From NCBI GenBank assembly GCA_022559845.1, contig CM040123.1, positions 317,359,933 to 317,423,932 on the forward strand: a stretch of DNA of 64,000 nucleotides, in the 5' to 3' direction. The DNA comes from Amorphophallus konjac (Eukaryota; Streptophyta; Magnoliopsida; Alismatales; Araceae). Each line of letters starts with the position of its first letter. Positions within the stretch are counted from its first letter, which is position 1. The translations under genes and the position numbers were made by a program. Shown one piece after another: positions 24,951-36,471 of the stretch. The notes under the pieces are model-generated. The model was not told the origin of the DNA. It searched no databases and saw nothing but the letters and a program-made list of their open reading frames with translations.

Positions 24951-27900
24951 TATCACGCCCCGAGATTATGCAGCGGAAACAATCGAGAATGCGAACAGCC
25001 GACATGGTAATCCTCGAGCAAGCAATATAATCAGAGCGTAATAACAATCACACAAAGTAATTGCACAGTAATTTAATCAACCTTCACTTTTATTTCATAT
25101 TAAATAACCATAAGTCAAGTACATAATATCCCACTTTCTTTCTGGACTCAAATAAAGACAAAATTACATAGACTCAATTTAGACATAATTTGACATTATA
25201 AGTCTTCACTCAAGTCCATATATCCTTTAATCGCTCTCGGACCCATCACTGGAATGACCTGAATCCGAATCTGACCCACTGGTACTTCCTGAAACATTGA
25301 GAAAGTAGGTAATGAGCACACTTACCCAGTAGGTATCTTCGCATCAACATGATTAGCAATGTTAAAGTAATTAATATCTTTTGCTCTAAGGAAAAAGATA
25401 AATCATGCAAATATGATCAAACATGCGATTAAAATTTAAAGTAATCAAAGTATAATCAAGCTTGAGATACGATAAATCAAGAATATATCAAGAATGTTAC
25501 TTTGGCCTTTTCATGAACAAGAATGTAACCAGAATGTACTAGCAAGTCTTGTAACAAGCAAGAATGTACTCTTCACTTAGTAACAAGTACTTCGTGAATT
25601 TCTGTAGATATTTCACCTCACGAGCAGTGGATATTTCAGTGGATTTCCATGGATATTTTACTTATTTATAAAGAAAGTACTCCCAGCGCAATGCGACGTC
25701 AGTAGTATCATACGCCATGGTTTAAATAGTATGTTCCCGACAATCAGTCGAGGGGACTATCATAGAGCCCTTGAACACAATCAGTGCTCGAACTGCATCT
25801 TTAAGTATAAATCAAGCTACTTCCACGTATAAAAATAATGTGACCAAGAATGTATAATTTCAATGAATGTTTCATGAATAAGTATCCAAAAATAAGAATG
25901 TTTCTATTGAGAACAAGATGTCAATAAACACATTAATAACTAGGTTACGTCGTGGAAATAAATCGGCAGTATAACGGTACATTTCTTAATTCTCATAATT
26001 TACTTAGGTATTTTTGGAATAATGTGACAGGTTCTAGATAATCAATTGGACTATCTAGAATCATAAGAATATTAACCTTTGGGTCAAACTTTGGGTCAAC
26101 TGTACTCAGGGAAATAGCGGTCGTTTACTGGGCACTTTCTTGAATAAAGCGGTCTAGTTTTGGACCGTTAAGCACAAGACTGTTCGATATTTAAAATAGA
26201 TTATCTGGAGTCGTTAGCGGTCAAATAAAGAACCGTCAATGATCCTTTAGCGGTCTAATAAAGGCTCGCTAGCAGACTCTGGCGGTCAACAATAAGGCCG
26301 CTAAGTTCCAGAAACATAAAACACCGGTATAAGTGCTTTCTAGATAATGGATTTTAATGATACAACTAACTCGGCATCCTGATGGGAATCTTAGGCTCAC
26401 GGAGAATTACGTAGGCCTTGAAATAAGATTTCCTAGTCTGTTGGAAGGAATATCCAAAGGAGAGATTATCAAGTCCAAGATTGTGTACTTAATGTGCATA
26501 AGTGTAACTAATGGTCATATACCGGGATATATGTCATGAACTTATGAAATTGACTCTATAGATGAGAAAGAGATCATTAAAACAGCAATCAAGGTAAACC
26601 ATGAATCATCTAACTTTAGAAACATGTATTTAATATACAAGTATATGACTTTGGCAAGAAATTAGCTTATGTTAAAAATAATCCTAAGTACAATAAAGAA
26701 CATGAAATCACTGTTATGAATCAGTAATTAGAACTCAGAGTAGTGAAATAACATTAAAATATGTTGGTATATAGTTAGCTAGGTTTATCTATAAGCTAGA
26801 CGGACTGCTCTTGATTCAGTCTCGGGTTGACAGAAATCAGAACATTGGTGATCTATATTAGAGCCGTTACAAGCGTTGGCGGTTTATCGTGAGGCCGCCA
26901 AAGGGACTTTAACGGTCTATTTCTAGTCCGCCAGAGGTTTCATAAAAAATCTGACTAGCGGTTTATCGTAGGGCCGCTGCACAGGGTTGACGGTCGAAGA
27001 GTAGGTCGCTAGAGAACATCTGACAGTAAATTAAATAAGAAGAACTAATGTTTAAAATATATCATGTCTGGAAATCAACATATATTAACTTCTCTATCAT
27101 GATAGAACGAAGATTAGGCTACCAATATGCATAGGATTCATGTATTATGTCAAAGAGAATTAATTTAGTTCATTTAGGGCTAAGAACGATGCATGGATGT
27201 ATAGATCCTATTAAAACATGAAATTCTTCGTACACAATATATGAAATCAAGTGCAATAAGAGGGCTTTTAATCCTAGAATAATATTTTAGCCGTTCATGA
27301 GATGACCTACCTCTGGTAACACCTCTAGACTTTGAATTTCGGACTGGAAGTCAACCCTAGTTTTGCACTTCCTATGATAAATCAGTAACTTCACGCCCGG
27401 ATATTTCTTGATCCACTTGACCTAAGGCCGTGCAATTTGGAGGGTAAGAAGAAGATACTAAGGGGAACAAAAAGTTCTAAAGGCACTAATGCTAAATATC
27501 TCGTTCTGGATCTTTAATTTCCTGATCTTCACCACACTGTTGCACAGTTTCCTGAGTTGTTGATGTGGAACCGGCAACTTTGGGGGCTTCTATCTTCCTG
27601 ATTGGTTGATCTCCTAGCACGAAATTTTGAGGCAAGTTAGTCCTTAGTATTAGGAATAAAAACCTCAAAAGAACCTACCTTAAATAATACCTCCTTACCT
27701 TAGTTCCACGCGAGCCAAATGTAAGGGTTGCGCATGTGAAATCTAGAGTCTATTTATAGGGTTTGACTAGGGTTTCGCGGATTAGATCAATTCTAGAGTC
27801 CTAGTTGATACTATTTCGACTTCTGAGAGTTCTTAAGATGTTTACTAGTCCTCCCGTCTCGATCTCTTGGAAGATAAACGTTAAAAATCTAATCTTTTTA

Positions 27901-28322
27901 CTCTTTCTTCAACTTACGGAACTGACAGAATGTAACGGTCTAAGATTGGACCGTCAATATCCATATAGCGGTTTTACGATAGACCGCCATTATCATTGGG
28001 CACCGGTTTTGAATTTAATTCAAACTTTTTTACTCACTTATCCATTTAATTATCTTAAATAGGGATATTTATCCCTTATATTCTGTGAATAAGCTAATTA
28101 ACCTTCTAGAATATGGGCCAAACTTTATGGGCTTGGTCCTTAAGTCCTTTGGGCTTATTTTAAATAGGCTAGGTAAGTTGGTTATCATACTTGGGCCTTA
28201 GTAATGATTTATTTAACCTAAAAATTCATTTATTATCTATATTGACCTTTAAATTTTTTTATAAATTCTCAGAAATTTTTAAATACTTTAGAAATATTCT
28301 ATAAAATTTTCGGAGCATTACA
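24951..28322 (-). mobile_element. Second gypsy solo LTR (3372 bp) with GATAG target duplication
   Basis: It runs from TATCACGCCCCGAG to CGGAGCATTACA and is flanked by GATAG at 24946-24950 and 28323-28327. Joining the flanks reproduces the empty site of the tandem copy at about 29229, which proves the borders. It lies in minus orientation: a TATAAATAG box on the minus strand is at about 27748-27757, near the 28322 end. The left end is TA rather than TG. It has no coding region. Confidence 0.92.
26110..27990. repeat. Hairpin units in the second solo LTR
   Basis: About eleven units have AGCGGT or ACGGTC arms facing ACCGCT or GACCGT arms across 8-13 bases. Perfect examples are TTGGCGG 26876-26882 with CCGCCAA 26895-26901, AGCGG 26957-26961 with CCGCT 26974-26978, ACGGTC 27935-27940 with GACCGT 27949-27954, and GCGGT 27968-27972 with ACCGC 27983-27987. 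Others are around 26149-26300. The loop phrase TTTATCGT also occurs in a hairpin of the first solo LTR (21483-21490). Confidence 0.75.
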
Positions 28323-28404
28323 GATAGAGAGCAAGAAGAGAGCGAGTGGACGCTTCCAGGGAGAGATAGAGAGAGGATGCTTCTGACTCTCTCCTATGTT
28401 GACA

Positions 28405-28408
<4 letters not shown>

Positions 28409-28498
<90 letters not shown>
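28409..28498. repeat. (AT)n(AG)n microsatellite
   Basis: About 42 bases of TA repeat are followed by about 46 bases of AG repeat, within copy 1 of the tandem duplication. Confidence 0.96.
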
Positions 28499-28500
<2 letters not shown>

Positions 28501-29311
28501 GTCCGACGGTGATAGCACTGCCCCCCCACCCCCTAACCCATCTTGAGTTACTGATCGTGGGATCGTTGATGATAACGATATAATGCAGCGGTCGTAAGGA
28601 TTTAAGGGGGTGTTGAGGCAAATATCATAGGATAGTGATTTTAAAATATCTCGGAGGTATAAAGATAAATTTTCTTTTTTTTATCAAACCGGATCAAATC
28701 AAATCAAAAAAATTCAGTTTAGTTTGGTTCAAACCAAATTTTCATATTTTATTATAATTATATAAATTTAATGACTTATATATGTAATGAAAACAAAAAT
28801 ATTTATATTTATATTTTGTATGTGTATGTAATTAATTATTTAAATATTTTTAATATGTTTATGATATATAATATTAATAAAAATATAAATAATACATTTG
28901 ATTTATTCTGTTTGATTCAATTTCACACGTTATGAAATTAAACTGAATCGAATTAGACTTTAAACTAAATCCGAATGATTCAATTTGATTTTTTGATTTG
29001 AACTGAATTATGAACACCCCTAACCCCAATGTCTCTCAAATTTATTAACCTCAGATGCAGTGCCATTGAGATTACATCATGCGTAAATGGTAACTCACTT
29101 ATGTGTGATTATTTTTTTATCCTCACTTTTATTGGAATGGAGAGAGAGAGAGAGGGGTTGGGTTGTTGCGCTGGAGGGAGTGACAATGGGAGAGTACAAG
29201 GGGGATGCGGTAAGGGTGTTGACGAGAGATAGAGAGCAAGGAGAGAGCGACAGAGAGTGGACGCTTCCAGGGAGAGATAGAGAGTGGATGCTTCTGACCC
29301 TCTCCTATGTT

Positions 29312-29412
<101 letters not shown>

Positions 29413-29785
29413 ACTGCCGCCACCCCCAAACCCATCTTGAGTTACTGATCGTGGGATCGTTGATGACAACGATATAATGCGGCGGTCGTAAGGATTTAAG
29501 AGGTGTTGAGGCAAATATCATAGGATAGTGATTTTAAAATATCTCGGAGGTATAAAGATAATTTTTTTTTGCATATATATCTAATCATTGCTGCCAGATA
29601 CCTAAATCGGATAAATAATCAACTGTTTATAATGCAAATTCGAACTGCATCCGACCATTATTTGGATGCACTCCCGATACTCGAACTTGAGCCAACTTGG
29701 AACGAGGTATTAATCTTTGAGTTTTACCTACCATACCGCTGGGTGGTATAAATGATTTTTATTTTTTTGGTCGGCCCTCACTCAA

Positions 29786-29976
29786 GGTATATATCTCTGT
29801 GTTCCGATTGACGATCGGACGGTTAAAAGAGAAGATTGGATACTTTAGTTGGGCTGAAAGTGATCAGCCCATTGCATAAGATGGCTGAACCAGATACTGT
29901 TTAATCTTTATTTTTTATTTTCTTAACCATCCGATCATCATCGATTACATGATACAGATATGTAATTTAGATGGGA
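29786..29976. mobile_element. Palindromic MITE-like element
   Basis: The left arm 29788-29826 (TATATATCTCTGTG then GACGATCGGACGGTTA) is complementary, with mismatches, to about 29933-29973 (TTAACCATCCGATC then ACAGATATGTAAT). The arms are about 40 bases with about 105 bases between them. Class not assigned. Confidence 0.6.
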
Positions 29977-30840
29977 CCGTCCTGAAAAAAAATTATAATT
30001 ATTTTTTTTTGGCTTTCCCCGACCAGCCTTTCATGCAACATGTGTTACTCACAATCTTAACATACAGTGAAGGAACAGTAACATATAGCGAGGGAAGATT
30101 TTTAATCACGTGAATCGGTAGTGTTTTAATACACTGTTAAGTCTAACAATCCTCACATGATTTAAAATCTCAAAATCTATTAAAATAAAATAATTAATAA
30201 ACGAAATGTTATTTAGTCCTTAATATTATGTAATGGGTGACAACACCATTCAGTTTGAATTTTCACTTAGTGATGTTTGAGATAGCACGTGAAAATACTT
30301 GGTAAGCTATATCTTGAATTAGGTCCTATGGTTCAAACTTTCTCAAAGTCACACACAGTTTAAGTTAATCGACATTCTAGGCGAGATATGCTATTAATAG
30401 CTTACGTATGTTTCTCATGTGTGTTTTAGAAAATAGCATGCATCTCATAGTCACGCTCTCACGACTCTACACATGTTCGTGAATCCTTCAAAAGGTGTGA
30501 GCAAAGAAACACCATGTCTCTTGGGTCTTGGATTCATTAAGAGCTATTCGACTCGTAAAAATTTCTATTTTTCTGCATCGTGTTACACACTCGCCTTTCG
30601 GAAGGCAAAGACGGGTTGACTTGGCACGTGGAGATTTCGAGGTTGTTGACAGGGAAATGTAAAGAATGATAGGAACTCACAGGAAAGAACGGTATATTGT
30701 TAATCATTCTGGAAGATTGGTGTGAACAACGTCACAGACTGGAAAAGAAATGTGATGCGCATGGGGTGAACCAAGACCGCGAGAGTTGCTCTCTGTGGGT
30801 TTTAACAGAAAAAAAATGAAAATAAATTAGAAATCATGTG
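29977..30840. other. Unassigned AT-rich sequence
   Basis: No recognisable gene or repeat structure was seen. The right half may be leader sequence of the minus-strand Tat-like LTR that follows. Confidence 0.5.
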
Positions 30841-30849
30841 TGAGTGCAT

Positions 30850-31740
30850 GTGTGATGCATGATGTGTGATCGCCAGAGGTCGAAGACGCGAGCATACCTT
30901 GGATGTGGGAGATTGGTGTGGATTCCTTCTTTCTCTTCCTTCGGCCGGCCGACGAAGAGAGTTTTCTTTTTGATTACGCTTGTAAAAAATAGAACAAACA
31001 CTAAATATCGATTAGAATAAAAGCAGTGTAATATCAATCCCTTGTGATGAAAGCAGTGAAATCATGAATAAATACATACCTTGTTGGTGTTGTTTAAACT
31101 CCTTTTGGATGCAGAAGAGTAGGGAAATGCTATGATAGAATGAGATTTTGTGTAGAAATGCACAAATATAGAGCTCTCTTAAAAAGAGAGATATAGTGCA
31201 AACGAAGTGAAAGATGATGCATGCAATTAACGTAAAAAAAATGAAAGAAGAACAAGGGGAATACAGGCTTATTGCGACGCCAATGGTGGGATTCGAGGAG
31301 GGCTTCGGCAACGTGAGGGTGATGTGCACGGGCGCTCGAAAATCCGGCAGAACCTCCTCTCGATCTCTCACGAGGTCGGAAGTGATTTCACCAGCGTTCC
31401 CCCCTCCTCTTGAAAGGATTTTGAAGCCCTTTCTTCTTGGGAGGAGGTGCTCTATTTATAGGAAAATTTGCCAAGAAGGCGTCCTCTGAAGTAGATGCCT
31501 TCTGAAGAATGTGTCCCTCTAACCAGACGCGTCTATATTTCGCGAAACAATATTTTTGAACATACGCGTCTACCGGCTGGAACACCTTCTTTGGATGCAT
31601 CCCCAATGGTAGATGTGCCCACTTTCCTCTCAACGCCAGACACGACGCCCAACGGCGTTGAAAATGGGAGATTTCAGTGCCTAACCTTGACTTCAGAGAC
31701 ACGTCTTGTTAGTAAGACGTCTTCTTTGTAAATTTCAATA
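30850..31740 (-). mobile_element. Tat-like LTR/leader fragment, minus strand
   Basis: Read on the minus strand, a TATA box (CCTATAAATAGAGCACC, about 31446-31462) leads into sequence that matches the T1 leader at 53170-53480. Matches include AGGAGTTTAAAC, GCGTAATC and the CGGCCGGCCGA block (30943-30953; T1 counterpart near 53263-53273). TGGCGATCAC, complement at 30867-30876, is a candidate primer binding site. Left extent is not resolved. Confidence 0.6.
31480..31720. promoter_or_regulatory. Interval between two divergent TATA boxes
   Basis: Minus-strand and plus-strand TATA boxes (31455 and 31793) face away from each other about 340 bases apart. The interval has GACGCGTCTA and ACGCGTCTACC repeats, and ACACGTCTTGTTAGTAAGACGTCTT, which pairs on itself in part (GACGT class repeats). 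Confidence 0.5.
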
Positions 31741-32801
31741 TCTCTATTTTTGTGTCATTATCCGCTATTTTGACGTAGGGTTTATGGGTTCTCTATAAAT
31801 AGTGGCCTATTCGCAGTGCGCGAAAGGGGGCGCTTCTTCGATTCAGAGCGAAGCCATGCCCCATCGCCATCTCGTCTCTTCGACCCCAACCTCTCCAGGG
31901 GAGTCTTAGCTTCAATTATCAACGCCAAGGGCTTGTTTCCCTCGTTCCTTCTCTTAGTTCTCTGCGTCCACTTTCTCTATTTCATCACAGTTCTGCGTTT
32001 CTACACTTTTCTCCGTTTTGCATGCACGTTTTTTGCAGTTATACTGCGTGTTAAATCCTCCTCTTTATTCATACATCATCACAACACACACACCTATTAT
32101 TTTATCCCGTTTATAGGGGTTAAAAATCTCGCCCTAGTGCGTTCTCCCCCTTTCTTTCATACTGATTTATGCATCTGGGACAGATTCAACACTTCATGTT
32201 TCTAACAGGTTTTGTCTTTGTTTCTTGTCTTTGTTTCGCATGACAGCAAGTACAACGTGAGGCCCTCTTCTTATAGCCGGCCGTATGGCGAGGAGGTGTG
32301 ATCCACATCGTTTCCCACACCCTTCTTCTCACGCACGATCACGTCTTCATCCTTACTTTCCAAGGTACGCGGCGTCGTTGCTTCCTTTTCCTACACCCTT
32401 TGGCGTTGTAAATACTTGGTGGCGATCACGGTTAGTCTCTATCTCTCATCACCCCTTCCCTTTGTTCATACTTCATGCATATATTTGCTTAGTTTGGGGT
32501 GGGTGGATATAAACATCTACAACTCTATTTTTTTGGCGATCACGGTGGGATCTCTAATGCCCATCACGTTGTTCTTCTTCTTGTGCAACTTGGGTGTGTG
32601 TATGCTCCCCTTTAGATAGCCTTTCTTTGTGTTTTTTATTGGTTTTTGAAGTTTTAAGGTTTTGGGGTCAGAAGGTGATCTCCAGGAGACCTCTACCTTC
32701 AGAAGGCCGTCTCCAAGAGACCTCCTTCTGTTCTGGCAGACTCTGCGCACAGGCCCACGGGTGCAGCATTTGTTGGTGTTTTGACCTAGTTTTCGGGGTT
32801 T

Positions 32802-33370
32802 GATTGTGCTGTTTTCTGGCTCTATCCTCTAGTCCTGTATATTGTCTTCGTTTTCATATATCATTTGTATTCATTCTGTGGTGTTTTCATATTTTAATGT
32901 TGTCTTGATTTTCGAGTTTTGTGTTGAAAATCTACACACAGACTCTCAGGTACGCTGTTCATTGAGGATTTAAATTACTTTCCAAGGTCTGATTGTGCTA
33001 TTTTTTGCATCTATCTTGTAGCCCTTTATATTGTCTCCATTTTCGTATATCATTTGCATCCATTCTGTGGTGTTTTCATATTTTAATGTTGTCTTGATTT
33101 TTGAGTTTTATACTAAAAATCTGCACGCAGATTCTCAGGTACGCTGTTCATTGAGAATTTAAATTGCTTTCCAGGGTCTGATTGTGCCATTTTCTGGTTC
33201 TATCTTGTTGTCTTTTGTATTATCTTCATTTTTATATATCATTTGCATTCATATTGTTGTGTTTGCATAATTTAATCTTACCTTATTTTTTCAGTTTTAT
33301 GCTAAAATTCTGCATGCACTCTGGTACACATAGGGTCATGTATTGCATGCTATAGTTGCATTCCTACCTT
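32802..33370 (+). repeat. Tandem repeat, period 189 bp, about 2.8 copies
   Basis: Copies start at 32802, 32991 and 33180 with GATTGTGC. Each runs through CATATATCATTTGCAT-like and CAGGTACGCTGTTCATTGA blocks. The same unit, about 1.7 copies in reverse orientation, is at 57560-57854. Confidence 0.85.
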
Positions 33371-33476
33371 GGTAAGTGATCCTCTCATCTCCATATTTGT
33401 AACACCCTCAAATATAGTTAAGTTGTACTCTATATCACCGAGGCGCCTTTTGAAGTATCGGCTCAGTTCTTGAAAA

Positions 33477-33542
33477 GAACTCCGAAGTTAAGCGTGCTTA
33501 ATGGGGAGTAGTACCAGGATGGGTGACCTGCCTGGGAAGTCT
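33477..33542 (+). promoter_or_regulatory. 5S rRNA-like region in the first Cassandra LTR
   Basis: It matches the 5S gene from AACTCCGAAGTTAAGCGTGC (A-box region) through GAGTAGTAC to GGATGGGTGACC (C box). A second copy is at 34517-34580. These are RNA polymerase III internal promoter motifs, typical of Cassandra. It is not a functional 5S gene: the rest of the 120-nt RNA is absent. Confidence 0.9.
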
Positions 33543-34380
33543 CCCATTCTGGAGCCGATCACTGTTAGAAAGAGATAAAACCGTGAGGTCGGTAGGCCAA
33601 AGCGGACAATATCTCGACAGTATAGAGTACGGGGCGTGACAGAATGGTATAAGAGCTAGACCCCAGCCGGAAGAGTGGGAACTAAGTGCCATGCAGGGTA
33701 AAGTGCTATGCTATGGGAGCCACCTCTTGAACCAGTAATGGGACAAAGTGCTACATAGTGGGAGCCACCTCTTGAGCCTGTAGGGGCCACCCCGTGAGGT
33801 CGGTAGGCCAAAGCGGACAATACCTCGACGGTATAGAGTACAGGGCGTGACAGAATGGTATAAGAGCTAGACCCCAGCCGGAAGAGTGGGAACTAAGTGC
33901 CATGCAGGGTAAAGTGCTATGCTATGGGAGCCACCTCTTGAACCAGTAATGGGACAAAGTCTCCCATTCTGGAGCCGATCACTGTTAGAAAGAGATAAAA
34001 CCGTGAGGTCGGTAGGCCAAAGCGGACAATATCTCGACAGTATAGAGTACGGGGCGTGACAGAATGGTATAAGAGCTAGACCCCAGCCGAAAGAGTGGGA
34101 ACTAAGTGCCATGCAGGGTAAAGTGCTATGCTATGGGAGCCACCTCTTGAACCAGTAATGGGACAAAGTGCTACATAGTGGGAGCCACCTCTTGAGCCTG
34201 TAGGGGCCACCCCGTGAGGTCGGTAGGCCAAAGCGGACAATACCTCGACGGTATAGAGTACAGGGCGTGACAGAATGGTATAAGAGCTAGACCCCAGCCG
34301 GAAGAGTGGGAACTAAGTGCCATGCAGGACAAAGTGCTATGCTATGGGAGCCACCTCTTGAACCAGTAATGGGACAAAGT
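33541..34380 (+). repeat. 420-bp tandem duplication inside Cassandra, two copies
   Basis: 33541-33960 and 33961-34380 differ at only three positions by eye. Each copy contains two diverged halves of about 210 bp, starting at 33581, 33792, 34001 and 34212. As a result the LTR end plus primer binding site occurs four times: TGGTATAAGAGC at 33645, 33856, 34065 and 34276. Confidence 0.93.
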
Positions 34381-34680
34381 GCTACATAGTGGGAGCCACC
34401 TCTTGAGCCTATAGGGGCCACCTCTAGAGTCCTACTTGCCTGGGAGTTTGATTGCGTGATTACGTGCTATGTGTGCCCAGCGACGAGGACGTCGCCTATA
34501 TAAGAGTTATTGTAAAGAACTCCGAAGTTAAGCGTGCTTAATGGGGAGTAGTACTGGGATGGGTGACCTCCTGGGAAGTCCTCCATTTTGGAGCCGATCA
34601 CTGTTAGAAAGAGACAAAATCGTGAGGTTGATAGGCCAAAGCGGACAATACCTCGATGGTATAAAGTACGGGGCGTGACA

Positions 34681-34778
34681 ATATTCCTTGGAGTCGACTA
34701 GGTGATCTTATCTGGGACCTCCGTAAGTCTCCGTGAGCCGTGGATTCCCACATGGACGCCAAGCCAGTTGTACCTTTC
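34681..34778 (+). repeat. Shared leader module, copy in the plus-strand Tat-like LTR
   Basis: ATATTCCTTGGAGTCGACTA, then GACCTCCGTAAGTCTCCG, GTGGATTCCCACATGGACGC and CAGTTGTACC. It matches the T2 copy closely and the G1 copy more distantly. Confidence 0.7.
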
Positions 34779-35020
34779 CACCCATAGGTTTTGCATTTGC
34801 ATACGTGTGAGGGAGTTAACCTTAGTCAACCCAAAGTTTGGACCTTATTCTCATAGGATTCCTATCTTGAGGGAATTATGCTTAATTCAAATCATCAAAA
34901 GGTCCATTAAAACTAATAAAAACTTTCGCATCATAATAACTTGTTTGACTTGGGTGAAAACTCTCACATCATGTTTGTGTTGTTTGGGCTTATCCAAACC
35001 CATTTGTGGTGTTTAGTGTT

Positions 35021-36345
35021 GCATTCCTCGTCTTGGCGTCTGCTTTGCGAGGTAGTGAGACGGAATGAAGTGTAGTAGAAATGAGAATGGAATGAAAATG
35101 TAACGAAGCAGAATGAAGTAAGAACGGACTGAAAAGTAGATGTCAAGGTGTGATGTGACACGCCTTCGACACTTAGTGTTGAAAATCTTTCTATGGTTCT
35201 GAATGAAACAACCTTGGATGATTACGAGAAAGCAACGATTGTTGGTATGAAAACTAAGATAAAAAATGTACACACGGGCACGAAAGGAGAGACACCATTG
35301 GAGAGCGATTACCAGCCAATGTGGGCATGCTATAACAAAGGTGGATTTGTATGAAAATAAAAGGAAAGAGATAGGAATCCAATCAAAAGATGCTTGTAAG
35401 GAATCAGCCTGAGCGGCTTCAAGGAGAACATAGTACTCAATTTAGAATAGAATATCTCATGTCAACTCAAATCAAGAGCGAGCAGCCCTCATTACTGACT
35501 TAATATGAAGATTTTTCAACATTAAAGCTCAAAGTCCTACATGATGCATGCTGGGCTAAAAGAAAAATTAAAATAAACTAAAATAGAAAATAATCAAGGA
35601 TAATATTGTTAAGCTATCCAGACTTGGTCAGGAATCTAGTTTCCCAAGCTGACACTAAGTCGAAGCCCGTTTGTCCATGCATCAACTTAGCAAGTGGAAC
35701 CGTCGTTCCAAGCCTCAGATGACTTAACGGCCTATCCGTACGATCAAGACTCCCCTTGAATTATCACTGTTTTTGATGAAGGGGAACTCAAAGTGCAGGT
35801 TTATCAAGACCACAAGGTCCTTGATATGCTCTAATAATGTAGATAACATATAGTAAAATGCATATAGGAGGATATATAGGGGATAAAGAGATGATATCAC
35901 CAAATGAGGATCCGGAGCGCCTCAAGACCATGCATGAGACCTTATCTTGCCTGCGCTCAAAGATCGTTAATGCAAGAAGAAAAATGCAACAACAAGCCAG
36001 TAAATTCAAATCCATGAGATTTATCGATTTTATCAGATTTGAACCAAAATCATCAAAGTATCAAATTTATCAGTTAATTCATATGACAACTCTTATATAT
36101 ATAAAGCCAACCATCGCAATTCATACAAAATTCAAAAATAGCACTGTTGCAAGATTTGGTGACCGTTCGAGAGGGCACCCAATTAAGAATTGGCATCAAT
36201 ATCCTGGTCGCTATTTAAAGAATTAGCGGATACTGCGACGGTCACTAATTCCCTGCGCTTCCAGCAACCCATTTCCTGCTCGGAAACTAAACTTTTAGTC
36301 CCATTCAAGCTCGAATTCGAGTTACTCCAGCGAGTTGAAGCTTCC
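35021..36345. other. Unassigned sequence ahead of PMD gene A
   Basis: No domain was recognised; the frame 35858-36226 has no family resemblance. Near 36188-36258 hairpin-like phrases of the Tat type recur (AATTGGCATC, GACGGTCACTAATTCC). Confidence 0.4.
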
Positions 36346-36346
36346 T

Positions 36347-36357
36347 CTTTATAAATA
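36347..36357 (+). promoter_or_regulatory. TATA box upstream of PMD gene A
   Basis: TTTATAAATAGCACC lies about 120 bases ahead of the proposed ATG at 36472. Confidence 0.5.
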
Positions 36358-36471
36358 GCACCCCCAAGGCCCTTCCTTGCATCAAACAAGAGGTCCAAAG
36401 GCTCGAAGGAAGTCCTAAATCAAGATTTTTGTGAAGAAATCAAGAAAAATAGGGGATTTCTATTGAAAAAC

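Larger units (their letters stand above)
33398..34680 (+). mobile_element. Cassandra TRIM retrotransposon with 5S-derived LTRs
   Basis: It is bordered by ATATT at 33393-33397 and 34681-34685. The first LTR is 33398-33641, starting TGTAACACCC and ending GGGGCGTGACA. Both LTRs carry 5S rRNA-like internal promoter sequence. It has no coding capacity, as expected for a TRIM. The 5' part of the second LTR (about 34440-34510) does not match the first, so it is diverged or rearranged. Total length is 1283 bp, enlarged by the internal amplification described separately. Confidence 0.93.
31741..35020 (+). mobile_element. Tat-like LTR/leader, plus strand, carrying a Cassandra insertion
   Basis: A TATA box at 31791-31799 (CTCTATAAATAGTGG) starts a transcript-like leader. 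Within it, 32060-32430 shares the TTTATAGGGGTT and GGCGATCACGG blocks with the T1-type leaders. The stretch from about 32800 to 34870 matches T2 sequence 57230-57854 in reverse orientation, once the Cassandra element is removed. GGCGATCACGG occurs twice (about 32421 and 32534) and is a candidate primer binding site. It has no gag or pol of its own. Confidence 0.6.

Noticed and set aside
33477..34680. 5S rRNA genes
   Set aside because: Only the internal promoter half of 5S is present, inside LTRs with an ATATT target duplication and a PBS: Cassandra.
35858..36226. Plus-strand 122-residue ORF
   Set aside because: No family resemblance, AT-rich, no supporting promoter or partner sequence; left as unassigned.
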